A stretch of 64,000 bases of DNA from an uncultured Eubacteriales bacterium (GTDB taxonomy: Bacteria > Bacillota > Clostridia > Christensenellales > UBA1242): assembly GCA_949067325.1 (NCBI GenBank), contig CARTDZ010000001.1, positions 1 through 64,000 on the forward strand. The letters are read 5' to 3'. A program made the position numbers and the translations under genes. Positions 1 through 9,480 of the stretch are shown in pieces; positions within the stretch are counted from its first letter, which is position 1, and every line of letters starts with the position of its first letter. The notes beneath the pieces are model-generated. The model was not told where the DNA came from, did not search any database, and worked only from the letters and a program-made list of their open reading frames with translations.

Positions 1-152
1 AGAAAAAAAAATCACAAAAAAATTCACGAAAAAACTTCTTTAAAAACTCCTTCACAAACTCCTTTAAAAGCTTATTTAAATTATCAAAACAAAAACAAAA
101 TAAAACTTCAAAAACAGCTATAAAAAATCATCAAGACCTTAAAACCTACAAA

Positions 153-1028
153 ATGAAAAAATCTTCAAAATTTTCAAACCTCTTAAAAAAAATTCCTGTT
201 CATCCATCTTTTGTCTTGCTGATAGCTTGGTTTGTTGCTATGGCTGATTTCAAAGGTTTTCTTATGTTTGTTTGCGTGGTTTTGGCTCACGAACTTGGCC
301 ACTATTTTGTCGCTCGCAAACAAGGCTACAAGCTTGATTCCTTTTTTCTTGCCCCTTATGGTGTGAGTCTAAACTACAAAGAAGCCAGCTTTGACAGCGG
401 AGACGAAATAAAAATAGCGCTCGCAGGCCCTTTGGTGAATATAGTTTTTTCAATATTTGCTATCGCTCTTTTTTGGATTTTTCCGTCAACTTATAGCTTC
501 ACAATCACTTTTGTCGAACAATCTCTCGCACTCGGTCTTTTCAATCTTCTTCCTTGCTATCCGCTTGACGGCGGAAGGGTGCTTGCTGGCTTTCTAAGCC
601 AAAAAATGCCACGCACAAAAGCAATCAAAATTGTAGTGGGGCTAAACTTGGTTTTCTCAAGCCTTATGATAATCATATTTTTTATCATGTGCTTTATAAA
701 CTTCAATCCAACTTTTGCTCTTGCAGGCTGCTTTCTTCTTTTAGGCGTGATCCAAACCAAGTTTGAAAGCAAATACAAACTCATGGCACTTCTCAAAAAA
801 AAGACCAAAAATTTTTCACACCCAATTTCATTTGCTGTCAATTCAAATGTGACTTTGGGTCAGCTTGTAAAACATATCGAGGTCAACAAATTCACAATTT
901 TTTATTGCCTCTTTGAAGATGGCAAAACAAAAATCATCGATGAGAAGATAGCCCTAGCTTTAACGCTTGAATATCCTCTTTCGATGACTTTGGCAGAAAT
1001 TTATTCCTCTAGTCAAGATAAGGCATAA
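153..1028 (+). CDS. spoIVFB: SpoIVFB-like M50 intramembrane metalloprotease
   Basis: Site-2 protease family protein of 291 aa, the same length as Bacillus SpoIVFB, which cleaves pro-sigma-K in the mother-cell membrane late in sporulation. Seen: the zinc motif HELGH at residues 46-50, a third ligand in the NLLPCYPLDGGR segment (Asp139), several hydrophobic spans, and a C-terminal region of about 75 aa where SpoIVFB carries a CBS domain. A pro-sigma-K gene occurs at 18.9 kb, so the substrate is present. No Shine-Dalgarno precedes this ATG, and the frame stays open to the window edge, so the true start could be further upstream. It overlaps the convergent next gene by 20 nt. Confidence 0.85.
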   Translation: MKKSSKFSNLLKKIPVHPSFVLLIAWFVAMADFKGFLMFVCVVLAHELGHYFVARKQGYKLDSFFLAPYGVSLNYKEASFDSGDEIKIALAGPLVNIVFSIFAIALFWIFPSTYSFTITFVEQSLALGLFNLLPCYPLDGGRVLAGFLSQKMPRTKAIKIVVGLNLVFSSLMIIIFFIMCFINFNPTFALAGCFLLLGVIQTKFESKYKLMALLKKKTKNFSHPISFAVNSNVTLGQLVKHIEVNKFTIFYCLFEDGKTKIIDEKIALALTLEYPLSMTLAEIYSSSQDKA

Positions 1029-1452
1029 GTTTTTCTAAATTGCCTTTTTCAATATCCTTGAGCCTTATAAGAAGCTCGTCCATATCCTTTGAAATGCCTT
1101 TGTGATCAGCCATATCTTTTACGCAAGTCAAATAACCCATAAACGTGCCAATGAGCATAAGCTCAGCAATGTGACGGTTTGACTTGTCAGTCATGGTTGA
1201 CATATTGATAGAACCCCAAAGCCTAGCTTTTTCAAACCAGTTGTTGTCCTTAATACCATCAATGCCTTCACTTTTTGCCAGCATTTCGACTTCCTTGCAA
1301 AGTGAGTAATATCCATCTTGCTGTTTTGCCAATTCCTTTTTAAAAGCGTCATCTTCAACCTTGGGCAAAATGTCTTCAATTGATTGAATGGCAGTTCTCG
1401 TGTTTTGATAAACAGCATTTACATAACTTGTCAAAAGTTCTTTTTCGTTCAT
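1009..1452 (-). CDS. hypothetical protein, 147 aa, helical
   Basis: I do not recognise this protein. It is mostly charged and helical (predicted by eye), without signal peptide or membrane span, and has one Cys near residue 50. The start at 1452 is chosen because GGAGG lies 5 nt before that ATG on the minus strand; a 12-residue longer reading would place this ribosome site inside the gene. Its 3' end overlaps the end of spoIVFB convergently. The 5' end faces the cyclase-like gene, so the two genes are divergently transcribed from about 80 bp. Confidence 0.75.
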   Translation of the reverse strand: MNEKELLTSYVNAVYQNTRTAIQSIEDILPKVEDDAFKKELAKQQDGYYSLCKEVEMLAKSEGIDGIKDNNWFEKARLWGSINMSTMTDKSNRHIAELMLIGTFMGYLTCVKDMADHKGISKDMDELLIRLKDIEKGNLEKLMPYLD

Positions 1453-1530
1453 GTTTTCCTCCATGCTTAAAGGTTGTGCAGAATTCAATCAAATATGTAT
1501 TATTTTTCAATCTTTGCAAAAAATAGAACT

Positions 1531-2937
1531 ATGAAAAAGTCAACCAAAATTCTTCTCATCATTTATGTAGCGGTTATGATACCATCAATCATATTGGGCA
1601 AATACGTCTTCTCTTCGCTCAAAGTGGTCGATGGTGGCTTTGCCTATGACTTCAACGCTTTGTCAATTTCAGGACTAATTCTCTCCGTCGCAGGCATGGT
1701 CCTTGGCACAATTTTATATTTTCGCTTCCTAAAAACGCTAACACTTTCAAATGTAATCTTTTTCTCAACAATTCCATACACGCTTCTTTACGGCGTAGGT
1801 ATGTTTATGCTCTCGCACATAACTCAGTTTGCTTCGCCTATGGCAAGAAACGTGCGTATCCTTCTCAATATAACTCCAGAAAACGAATATAACACAGTGC
1901 TTTGGGCGGTAATTCTTTCAATCGTGTATATAATAGTGCTGCTTGCAAGCTATCTCTTTCTCTGTCGCCCAGTCAACAAAATGGAAAAAATAATCACACG
2001 CCTAAGCGATGGCAGGGTGAGGGAAGAAAGTGTAGAGCTTGGCGGCGGCAAGCAGTTTAAAACAATAGAGCATTCAATAAACAAAATCAACAACAATTAT
2101 CGCGAAAAGGATAATATAATAAGAAAAACCAAACTCGAAACACAAAAATTTATACCAAAGCAATTTTTCAAATTTTTGGGCAAGTCAAATATAACTGAAC
2201 TCGAACTTGGCAACAAAGTCAAAAAACGTGCTACAACGCTGCTTTGTGACCTAAAAAGTGCCTCTCAGCAGGCAAGCACACTTAGCCTTGAAGAAAATTT
2301 CAACTTTGTCAACTCCTACCTAAACATTGCCTCGCCAATCATAAGAAAGCATGGCGGTTTTGTCGACAAATATCTTGGCGATGGCCTTCTCGCAGTCTTT
2401 CCAAAACCAGAAAACGCAATAGATGCAGCTCACGCAATAATAAGAAATATCGAAAACAAAAATCGCAGCCACAAAAATTTGCCTCATGTCTTGCCACGAA
2501 TTTCAATCCATACAGGCGAAGTGGTTTTTGGAATTGTAGGTGAAGAAGAACGCAAAAGTCCAACAATCATCTCAGACGCAATCGATCTTGCAAACAAAAT
2601 AGAAGAGATAAACAGCTTTCTTCAAACAAAACTTATATTTTCAAAATCAGCGCTTGATGACCTTTCTTCAAAATATAAACTTGCCTATCGTTACCTTGGC
2701 TCTCTCACGCTTCAAGATAATATCGACTTGCCACTCTTTGAAAGTTTAGAAGTTTATTCAAGAGAAAAAAGAGATCGCCTTATTCGCCTCAAAAGCACTT
2801 TTGAAAACGGCGTGCGGCTTTACAATCAAAAAGATTATGTCGAGGCCAAAGCTCATTTTGAGGAGATATTGAAAAATGTCTCAAATGACACTCCATCATA
2901 TATTTACTTCAATAAAGCAGTCGAAAAAGCAAAATAG
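1531..2937 (+). CDS. membrane protein with class III nucleotidyl cyclase homology domain
   Basis: Protein of 468 aa. Seen: a membrane segment at the N terminus and further hydrophobic spans to about residue 160, a HAMP-like linker, a cyclase homology domain (about 230-400) and a TPR-like C-terminal tail. The two metal-binding Asp are present (Asp240 in LLCDL, Asp284 in YLGDG). The usual transition-state Asn and Arg of the V-N-L-A-x-R-L-E motif read Asp352 and Lys356 here, so activity is uncertain. Family knowledge: such proteins make cAMP or act as inactive sensors. No Shine-Dalgarno is visible; in-frame ATG 1495 is an alternative start. Confidence 0.75.
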   Translation: MKKSTKILLIIYVAVMIPSIILGKYVFSSLKVVDGGFAYDFNALSISGLILSVAGMVLGTILYFRFLKTLTLSNVIFFSTIPYTLLYGVGMFMLSHITQFASPMARNVRILLNITPENEYNTVLWAVILSIVYIIVLLASYLFLCRPVNKMEKIITRLSDGRVREESVELGGGKQFKTIEHSINKINNNYREKDNIIRKTKLETQKFIPKQFFKFLGKSNITELELGNKVKKRATTLLCDLKSASQQASTLSLEENFNFVNSYLNIASPIIRKHGGFVDKYLGDGLLAVFPKPENAIDAAHAIIRNIENKNRSHKNLPHVLPRISIHTGEVVFGIVGEEERKSPTIISDAIDLANKIEEINSFLQTKLIFSKSALDDLSSKYKLAYRYLGSLTLQDNIDLPLFESLEVYSREKRDRLIRLKSTFENGVRLYNQKDYVEAKAHFEEILKNVSNDTPSYIYFNKAVEKAK

Positions 2938-2977
2938 TTGCCAAAACTTAAAAACTAAATAAAAGATGTCAATCAAC

Positions 2978-3006
2978 TTGACATTTTTTCTTTTTGTCTA
3001 TAAAAT
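2978..3006 (+). promoter_or_regulatory. sigma-A promoter for a probably leaderless mRNA
   Basis: TTGACA (2978-2983), 17 nt spacer, TAAAAT (3001-3006). Only 7 nt separate the -10 box from the ATG at 3014, so transcription should begin at or next to the start codon. No Shine-Dalgarno is present. Confidence 0.7.
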
Positions 3007-3013
3007 AAAAACA

Positions 3014-4584
<1,571 letters not shown>

Positions 4585-4721
4585 ATTTTAAAATTTCGCT
4601 TGAAGCTTGTTCCTTCTCGCTTTCTCGATGCGTCAAAGCTTTTCCAAATGTCAAGCAACAAAAATAGATTTAAATTAATAATTTTTCAAAAAATGCCCAA
4701 ACTACAACTAGGGAGGGAAAT
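4585..4721. other. intergenic region after mnmA
   Basis: No gene is visible. A stretch at about 4598-4650 is richer in GC and CGTC/AAGC words than its surroundings, but it has no open frame with a ribosome site. Confidence 0.4.
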
Positions 4722-4943
4722 ATGATAGTAGCAAATTATATCGCACTTATTCTATTGCTCATTGGCGGGCTTAACTGGGGGCTCGTGGGATTGTTTAGAT
4801 TTAATCTCATTGACTGGATGTTTGGCTGGTGTCCAATCATTGCAAGAATAATCTATATCTTAGTATTGATTTCAGCAATCTATCTTATAGTGGCCGCTTG
4901 CATCGATGGCGGAATATTGTTTATGCCAAGAGCGAAAGTTTAA
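4722..4943 (+). CDS. DUF378 small membrane protein
   Basis: Protein of 73 aa with two or three hydrophobic helices and the family pattern LIGGLNWGLVGLF in the first helix. This matches the DUF378 (COG2155) family of small bacterial membrane proteins of unknown role. AGGGAGGG lies a few bases before the ATG. The stop codon sits in the loop of its own terminator hairpin, so this is a monocistronic or operon-terminal gene. Confidence 0.85.
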   Translation: MIVANYIALILLLIGGLNWGLVGLFRFNLIDWMFGWCPIIARIIYILVLISAIYLIVAACIDGGILFMPRAKV

Positions 4944-4957
4944 TCTTTCGCTTTTTT
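4931..4957 (+). terminator. rho-independent terminator of the DUF378 gene
   Basis: Perfect 8-bp stem AGCGAAAG/CTTTCGCT with loop TTTAAT, followed by T6. The TAA stop codon lies in the loop. Confidence 0.9.
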
Positions 4958-4968
4958 CATAATTCGCT

Positions 4969-4996
4969 TTGAAATTCTAATAAAAGGTAGTATATT
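4969..4996 (+). promoter_or_regulatory. sigma-A promoter
   Basis: TTGAAA (4969-4974), 16 nt, TATATT (4991-4996), upstream of the gene at 5019. Confidence 0.5.
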
Positions 4997-5018
4997 AAAA
5001 ATAATAAGGAGGGGAATT

Positions 5019-5495
5019 ATGAATAATCAACTTTTATCAATGCAAGAATTTCTTGAAAAGAAGGCAAAGTTCGCCTATGAAAAATTTAAAAAAGGCGAAA
5101 ATTATATAACAATTTATTGTTTAGTTCAAAATGGTGACAAATTTGCTATAAAGTCTGTAAAAAGCTTTGCGGGTGATAAAAGATATTTTTCACTTGCTAA
5201 AAATGAGTTTGTAGAAAATGAAAATATAGAACAAGTCGCACTTAAAACTATAAAAGAAGAATTGGGTTTAGAAGCTTCTTTCTCTCAAGAAATTTGCACA
5301 AAAAAATATAAACTCAAAATGAGCTATCTCTCTGAAACTTTTGAAGTGTCAGCTGTTGATTTTTATGTGCTTTGCAAATATCACAAAAAATTAACACAAA
5401 GCATAGACAAAGCAGAACTAAGCCTTGATGAAATGCTGAAGGAAATCGCTCTTCCGCTTGAAGTGAAAAATTTTTTGCTCAATCAAAGCATTTAA
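5019..5495 (+). CDS. Nudix-like protein with a degenerate Nudix box
   Basis: Protein of 158 aa with a strong AAGGAGGGG ribosome site. Residues about 70-92 resemble the Nudix helix (E-x-x-x-x-A-x-K-T-I-K-E-E-L-G-L), and beta-rich segments flank it as in Nudix hydrolases. The R-E of the catalytic R-E-U-x-E-E pattern reads K-T here, and the leading Gly is not obvious, so metal-dependent hydrolysis is doubtful. It may be a non-catalytic Nudix-fold binding protein. The family call rests on one motif and is tentative. Confidence 0.6.
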   Translation: MNNQLLSMQEFLEKKAKFAYEKFKKGENYITIYCLVQNGDKFAIKSVKSFAGDKRYFSLAKNEFVENENIEQVALKTIKEELGLEASFSQEICTKKYKLKMSYLSETFEVSAVDFYVLCKYHKKLTQSIDKAELSLDEMLKEIALPLEVKNFLLNQSI

Positions 5496-5528
5496 TTTAA
5501 AATATGAAATTTTAATATAAAAAAACTA

Positions 5529-5557
5529 TTGACAAATCTAAATAGGGCATTTATAAT
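5529..5557 (+). promoter_or_regulatory. consensus sigma-A promoter
   Basis: TTGACA (5529-5534), 17 nt, TATAAT (5552-5557): a perfect consensus match, followed by GTAGGAGGA and ATG at 5581. Confidence 0.85.
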
Positions 5558-5580
5558 AAAAAAACGTAGGAGGAACAAAA

Positions 5581-5871
5581 ATGGAAGATAAAAACTTGCT
5601 TATGGAACGTTACCACAAACTTAGAGAAACTATGAAAGATATTCCAGAATACTGGAAGTCAAAAGAAATGTTTTCAATTTTCGAAGGCGCTTATATAAGC
5701 GAAAAAGGCAACACCCTTATTTTCAATGAACAATTTTTAGATGATCTCAATCTAATCAATAAAAATCTTACACGCATTGAAAATAGGGTTGAAAAAGAAC
5801 TGAGAGGTATTTGCAGAGCGGCTGTTAGCAGCACTGGCGTAACAGCAAATGGTATTGAAAACCAACAATAG
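5581..5871 (+). CDS. hypothetical protein, 96 aa
   Basis: I do not recognise this protein. It is a small soluble, charged protein, helical in its second half, with a flexible Ser/Thr/Asn-rich end and a single Cys in CRAAVSS. A perfect consensus promoter, a strong ribosome site (AGGAGGA) and a dedicated terminator show that it is a real, probably highly expressed, single-gene unit. Confidence 0.8.
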   Translation: MEDKNLLMERYHKLRETMKDIPEYWKSKEMFSIFEGAYISEKGNTLIFNEQFLDDLNLINKNLTRIENRVEKELRGICRAAVSSTGVTANGIENQQ

Positions 5872-5884
5872 CAAAAAAATAAAA

Positions 5885-5913
5885 AGAGGCAAATTTACTT
5901 GCTTCTTTTTTTT
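5885..5913 (+). terminator. terminator overlapping the next promoter
   Basis: Stem AGAGGCAA/TTGCTTCT (one G-T pair), 6-nt loop, T8. The 3' arm (5899-5904, TTGCTT) is at the same time the -35 box of the next gene. Confidence 0.85.
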
Positions 5914-5927
5914 GTTTTAGGTATAAT
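5899..5927 (+). promoter_or_regulatory. sigma-A promoter for a probably leaderless mRNA
   Basis: TTGCTT (5899-5904), 17 nt, TATAAT (5922-5927). The ATG of the HIT-RNase HI gene starts 6 nt after the -10 box, leaving no room for a ribosome site. Confidence 0.7.
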
Positions 5928-5933
5928 AAAAAC

Positions 5934-6857
5934 ATGAAAGATTGTATTTTTTGCCAAATAATCAAAGGTGAAATTCCTAGCTACAAAATTTACGAAGACG
6001 AGTTTTCGCTTGCCTTTCTCGATATTTCAAATGACGCAAATGGCCACACCCTTGTTATACCAAAAAAGCATGTCACAAATGTTCTTGACGCTGATGATCA
6101 AACTTTGTCAAAGGTTATGCAAACCATCAAAAAAATTTCAAAGCACTATGTTGAAAATTGTGGGTTTGACGGTATGAATGTTTGCAACTGCAGTGGAGAG
6201 GCGGCTGAGCAGAGCGTTTTTCATCTCCATTTTCATATTATTCCAAGAAAGAAAGGTGACAATATAAAAGCCTTTCCTTCTTTGCCAAAGAACAGCGAAA
6301 GTCTTGAAGAAATCTGTGAAAAGCTCAGAATAAAAGAAGAAGAGAGTAAAAAAGAAGAGGGTAAAAAAGAAGAGATAAAAGAAGAAGAGATTAAAGAAAT
6401 TGACTTTAAAGATAACTCTAAAAATGTTGTTTTATATACTGACGGAGCTTGCTCTGGCAACCCTGGCATAGGCGGCTGGGGAGCAATCCTTCGCTGCAAC
6501 GGTCGTGAGAAAGTCCTTTCTGGCGGAGAGGAGATGACTACAAACAACAAAATGGAGCTAATGGCAGTTATTCGCGGACTTGAGATAATAAAAGAGCCTT
6601 GCAAGGTTGATGTCTACAGCGACTCGGCTTATGTGGTCAATGCCTTCTTGCAAGACTGGATAGGCTCTTGGCAAAAGACCAATTTCAAAAATGGAACAGT
6701 TTTAAATATCGACCTTTGGAAACGTCTTAGCGCTCAAACTGAACGTCATGAGGTGACTTGGCATAAAGTCAAAGGCCACGCTGATAACGAACTCAACAAT
6801 CGCTGCGACCAAATCGCTCGCGATGAAATAGCAAAAATAAAAGCCACACAAATTTAG
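5934..6857 (+). CDS. HIT-family hydrolase fused to ribonuclease HI
   Basis: Protein of 307 aa with two complete enzymes. Residues 1-130 are a HIT (HINT-like) nucleotide hydrolase with the triad motif H97-L-H99-F-H101 and a CIFC zinc pair at 4-7. Residues 131-160 are a Lys/Glu-rich linker. Residues 161-305 are RNase HI, with DGACSGNPG and the acidic set Asp170, Glu208, Asp230, Asp292. Known: HIT proteins hydrolyse nucleoside phosphoramidates or dinucleotides, and RNase HI cuts RNA in RNA-DNA hybrids. Both active sites look intact. There is no frame break across the junction. Joint action, for example on adenylylated or ribonucleotide-containing DNA ends, is inference. Confidence 0.9.
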   Translation: MKDCIFCQIIKGEIPSYKIYEDEFSLAFLDISNDANGHTLVIPKKHVTNVLDADDQTLSKVMQTIKKISKHYVENCGFDGMNVCNCSGEAAEQSVFHLHFHIIPRKKGDNIKAFPSLPKNSESLEEICEKLRIKEEESKKEEGKKEEIKEEEIKEIDFKDNSKNVVLYTDGACSGNPGIGGWGAILRCNGREKVLSGGEEMTTNNKMELMAVIRGLEIIKEPCKVDVYSDSAYVVNAFLQDWIGSWQKTNFKNGTVLNIDLWKRLSAQTERHEVTWHKVKGHADNELNNRCDQIARDEIAKIKATQI

Positions 6858-6869
6858 TGGCTTTTTTTA
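6841..6869 (+). terminator. terminator of the HIT-RNase HI gene
   Basis: Stem AAGCCAC/GTGGCTT with a 9-nt loop, followed by T6; the TAG stop is in the loop. Confidence 0.85.
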
Positions 6870-7005
6870 GTAAAAAACTTTCAACGTCTTTCAAAATCTT
6901 TCTATAAACTTTCAACAAATTTTTATAAAACACTCAATAAAACACTCAATAAAACTTTCAATAAAAACCCAAAAAAGTTATTCAAAAAAAGCTTTCAAAA
7001 AAATG

Positions 7006-7566
7006 TTAGTTGATGTTTATAAGGTTGTTAAATATGTTTTCATAAATGCTTGGGGCTTGGCTCTTCCATTTGTGAATAGCCTCGTTGGCACTTTGCCTTG
7101 AAGGCGCTTTTATCCTAAGCTCAAACATAGGTGTAGTTATAAGCGGCTCATAAATCTGCAAAATGACATTATATGATCCATCATCATTTTTGGTGTAAGT
7201 GGCTGAGTATTCCTGTGACGACTTGACGGTGAGTCGGTTTGCTTTCAAATACTGAGAAATCTCTTCACGCGACGCAAGAGGGATACGTCTGTACAAATTT
7301 GACAAACATTCTCGTCCTTCATAAGAAATGTTGAAAAGCACCTTGCCTTGCTCTTCATTGCCAATCCTATAAAGCAAATTCGACTCAACAAGGTTGTGAA
7401 TAATAGCCTTGCAATCCATATAATTTTTTATCCAAGTGTTTTTGACAGAACAAATGTCAAGAATGGAATCTTCTGTCAAAGGTATCTCCATCTTGTCAAT
7501 CACAAAAAGCATGATAAGTTTGTCAAGAACCACTTGTTCCTGCTCAGAAAGTATATTATTGCTCAT
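7006..7566 (-). CDS. DUF4364 family protein
   Basis: Protein of 186 aa, read from the ATG at 7566. The layout is an N-terminal winged-helix-like segment (LDKLIMLFVIDKMEIPL) followed by a mixed alpha/beta region. This agrees with the DUF4364 family of clostridial putative regulators; DNA binding is inferred from the fold only. A longer frame exists upstream, but this start lies 8 nt behind a good minus-strand promoter without a Shine-Dalgarno. The gene is divergent from the one at 7683. Confidence 0.75.
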   Translation of the reverse strand: MSNNILSEQEQVVLDKLIMLFVIDKMEIPLTEDSILDICSVKNTWIKNYMDCKAIIHNLVESNLLYRIGNEEQGKVLFNISYEGRECLSNLYRRIPLASREEISQYLKANRLTVKSSQEYSATYTKNDDGSYNVILQIYEPLITTPMFELRIKAPSRQSANEAIHKWKSQAPSIYENIFNNLININ

Positions 7567-7574
7567 TTCGATAT

Positions 7575-7603
7575 ATTTTAACATCTTTTTTCTAATCTTG
7601 CAA
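7575..7603 (-). promoter_or_regulatory. minus-strand sigma-A promoter, probably leaderless
   Basis: On the minus strand: TTGCAA, 17 nt, TAAAAT with an extended TGT before it, then 8 nt to the ATG at 7566. No ribosome site is seen. Confidence 0.55.
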
Positions 7604-7682
7604 ATTTTTTTAAGTCGACAACGCAATTTTGTTTGTTTTTTTGATAGTTTATGCTAAAATTAAGCAAAAGGAGTATTTCCAA

Positions 7683-8447
7683 ATGCAAAATCAAGAAATT
7701 CAAAGCTTTTTAGACTGCTGCGACGAACTTGCTTCATGCAAATTTTTAATAGCTGAACATAAAATACAAAAACTGCTCGCAACTCTTGCTTCAACTTCAC
7801 CAGTATGTGAGCTTGTGGCAGATTGCCTTGAGCAATTCAATCGTGACCGCGAATTTATGCGCGCCTTTGTGCAAGATGAACGTGGTGTTTTTCATTGCTA
7901 TATGCCAGATGAAGAATACAAAGTTATCTCTATAGTTTTTTGCGTACTGGCAGATGTAGATGCTGGCAAACTTGACTTTGGTGATTTTGTAAAAAGATTT
8001 TTCAGTGATGATGATCAAATGTCTCCATATGAAAATTTTGTAGACAAAATGGTTATTCCATTCAAAAATCTTATCAAAGAAGCTTTTGACTATGAAGAGG
8101 ATAAGCAGGAAGACAAGAACGAAGAAAATTCAAACATCGTCCGCTTTCCAATCTATCGCCGTCCAGTGACTGAAGAGGGGCTTGGCAAAGTTTGCCATGA
8201 TATTCAATCGCTCACAACTCAGATTTTGTCAGAACTCGATTCTTCACGCAAAAATGATAGTTATGTTGAAGAACTCAAAGCAATCTGCTATGCACTCGTT
8301 ATGGGCTGCTCAGACAAAGACCTCGATATGATTTATGGCCTTGCTTTGGGTATGAAATATGCAAGCCGCAATTTCAAACCTATCAAATTTTTGGTAAGAG
8401 AAATAGTAGAAATCGTTTGTGAACTTTATGAAAATAATGACGACTAA
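7683..8447 (+). CDS. hypothetical protein, 254 aa
   Basis: I do not recognise this protein. It is a soluble acidic protein of two helical halves joined by a Glu/Asp/Lys-rich linker at about residues 140-155. There is no signal or membrane span. AAAGGAG lies before the ATG at 7683, which sets this start; an upstream in-frame extension has no ribosome site. A TAAAAT -10 box lies at 7655-7660. Its last 4 nt overlap the convergent spoVV gene, and its 5' end is divergent from the DUF4364 gene. Confidence 0.75.
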   Translation: MQNQEIQSFLDCCDELASCKFLIAEHKIQKLLATLASTSPVCELVADCLEQFNRDREFMRAFVQDERGVFHCYMPDEEYKVISIVFCVLADVDAGKLDFGDFVKRFFSDDDQMSPYENFVDKMVIPFKNLIKEAFDYEEDKQEDKNEENSNIVRFPIYRRPVTEEGLGKVCHDIQSLTTQILSELDSSRKNDSYVEELKAICYALVMGCSDKDLDMIYGLALGMKYASRNFKPIKFLVREIVEIVCELYENNDD

Positions 8448-9361
8448 AGTATGAGAACAAATAGAAAGGCAACAACGCAAGAAATGACAGCCTGAGTAAA
8501 CTTTTGCAGTGCAAAAAGAAAGGCTGGCATTTTTATTTTGTCAAGCATGGTCAAAGATTGCAAGATGGTAGAAATTCCACCAAAACTGATCACAAATGTA
8601 GAAGCAACTATCGCAAATCTTGATGAAAAAACAGTGGCAATGTCCATGCAGCCTTTTGTTATCTCAATCAACCCTTCACAAAGGGCAGCGACTGGGGCGG
8701 GCAAGAAAGCCAGCAGTGGCGCCATCGCCTTTATCACCACAAAAAATATAGCTATAATCACACCCACAGACAAAATGCTTGCCGCCGAGTCGCTGACAAT
8801 TTGCCCCAAATCAGCTTTTCTACTCAAATCAACCCTTGGCTCTGCTTCAATCTCTTTCGCTTTCATCTTGCGATACAAAAATCCGTTCAAAAAAGCACCA
8901 ATAATGTGTGACACGAAAATGATATATCCAGCGATAGCTCCATGCAGCATTCCAACTCCAACAGCGCCAATAATAAACATCGGGCCAGATGTCGAGCAAA
9001 AACTGCTCATTCTGAAAGCTTCACTTCGCGTTATCTTGCCGCTCAAATAAAGATCGGCAGTCATCTTTGCGCCAACAGGATAACCAGAAATGATACTCAT
9101 AAAAAAAACATAACTTGCAACAGCTGGTGCTTTAAAAAACTTTTGCATAGGCCTTGAAAAAATTTTGCTGGCCTTTTCAATTCCGCCAAGCTCAGACAAA
9201 ATTTTGGTGAAAAATATAAAGGGCAGAATAGCAGGCAAAACGTTAAAGGCCCAAGCAGATACGCCATTCAAAGTTTCTTTGATATAAACGTCAGGAAAAA
9301 TCACCATGTTTATAATGATGAATAGAATAAAAACAGTGAGAAAGGCCTTGTATTTTTTCAA
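8444..9361 (-). CDS. spoVV: SpoVV/YlbJ sporulation membrane transporter
   Basis: Integral membrane protein of 305 aa with about eight hydrophobic segments and two nucleoside-recognition (Gate) type repeats; the ISGYPVGAKM and STSGPMFIIGAVGVGM segments are typical of YlbJ. In Bacillus this protein, renamed SpoVV, sits in the outer forespore membrane and moves dipicolinic acid from the mother cell into the forespore. The start is TTG, chosen for its GGAGTGA ribosome site. This member is shorter than Bacillus YlbJ (about 400 aa). It belongs with the other sporulation genes here. Confidence 0.85.
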   Translation of the reverse strand: MKKYKAFLTVFILFIIINMVIFPDVYIKETLNGVSAWAFNVLPAILPFIFFTKILSELGGIEKASKIFSRPMQKFFKAPAVASYVFFMSIISGYPVGAKMTADLYLSGKITRSEAFRMSSFCSTSGPMFIIGAVGVGMLHGAIAGYIIFVSHIIGAFLNGFLYRKMKAKEIEAEPRVDLSRKADLGQIVSDSAASILSVGVIIAIFFVVIKAMAPLLAFLPAPVAALCEGLIEITKGCMDIATVFSSRFAIVASTFVISFGGISTILQSLTMLDKIKMPAFLFALQKFTQAVISCVVAFLFVLIL

Positions 9362-9378
9362 AAATCACTCCAATATGT

Positions 9379-9408
9379 TTGACAAAATATTCAAAGAAAA
9401 GTTATAAT
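9379..9408 (+). promoter_or_regulatory. sigma-A promoter of pta
   Basis: TTGACA (9379-9384), 18 nt, TATAAT (9403-9408), about 70 nt before pta. Confidence 0.75.
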
Positions 9409-9480
9409 AAAAATGTTTTTAAGAAAACAAAGTTTTCCTTAAAATTCTATGAAAAAATTTTTAATTTAAGAAGGTAATTT

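Noticed and set aside
1..123. Open frame at the window start that could be the end of an upstream gene
   Set aside because: It is A-rich low-complexity sequence of about 40 codons with no recognisable motif. The spoIVFB frame is also open to the edge, so neither reading can be preferred.
4598..4650. Possible degenerate relative of the sequence after the cloverleaf (CGTC-AAGC-TTTTC words)
   Set aside because: Only short scattered matches; not enough to call a repeat.
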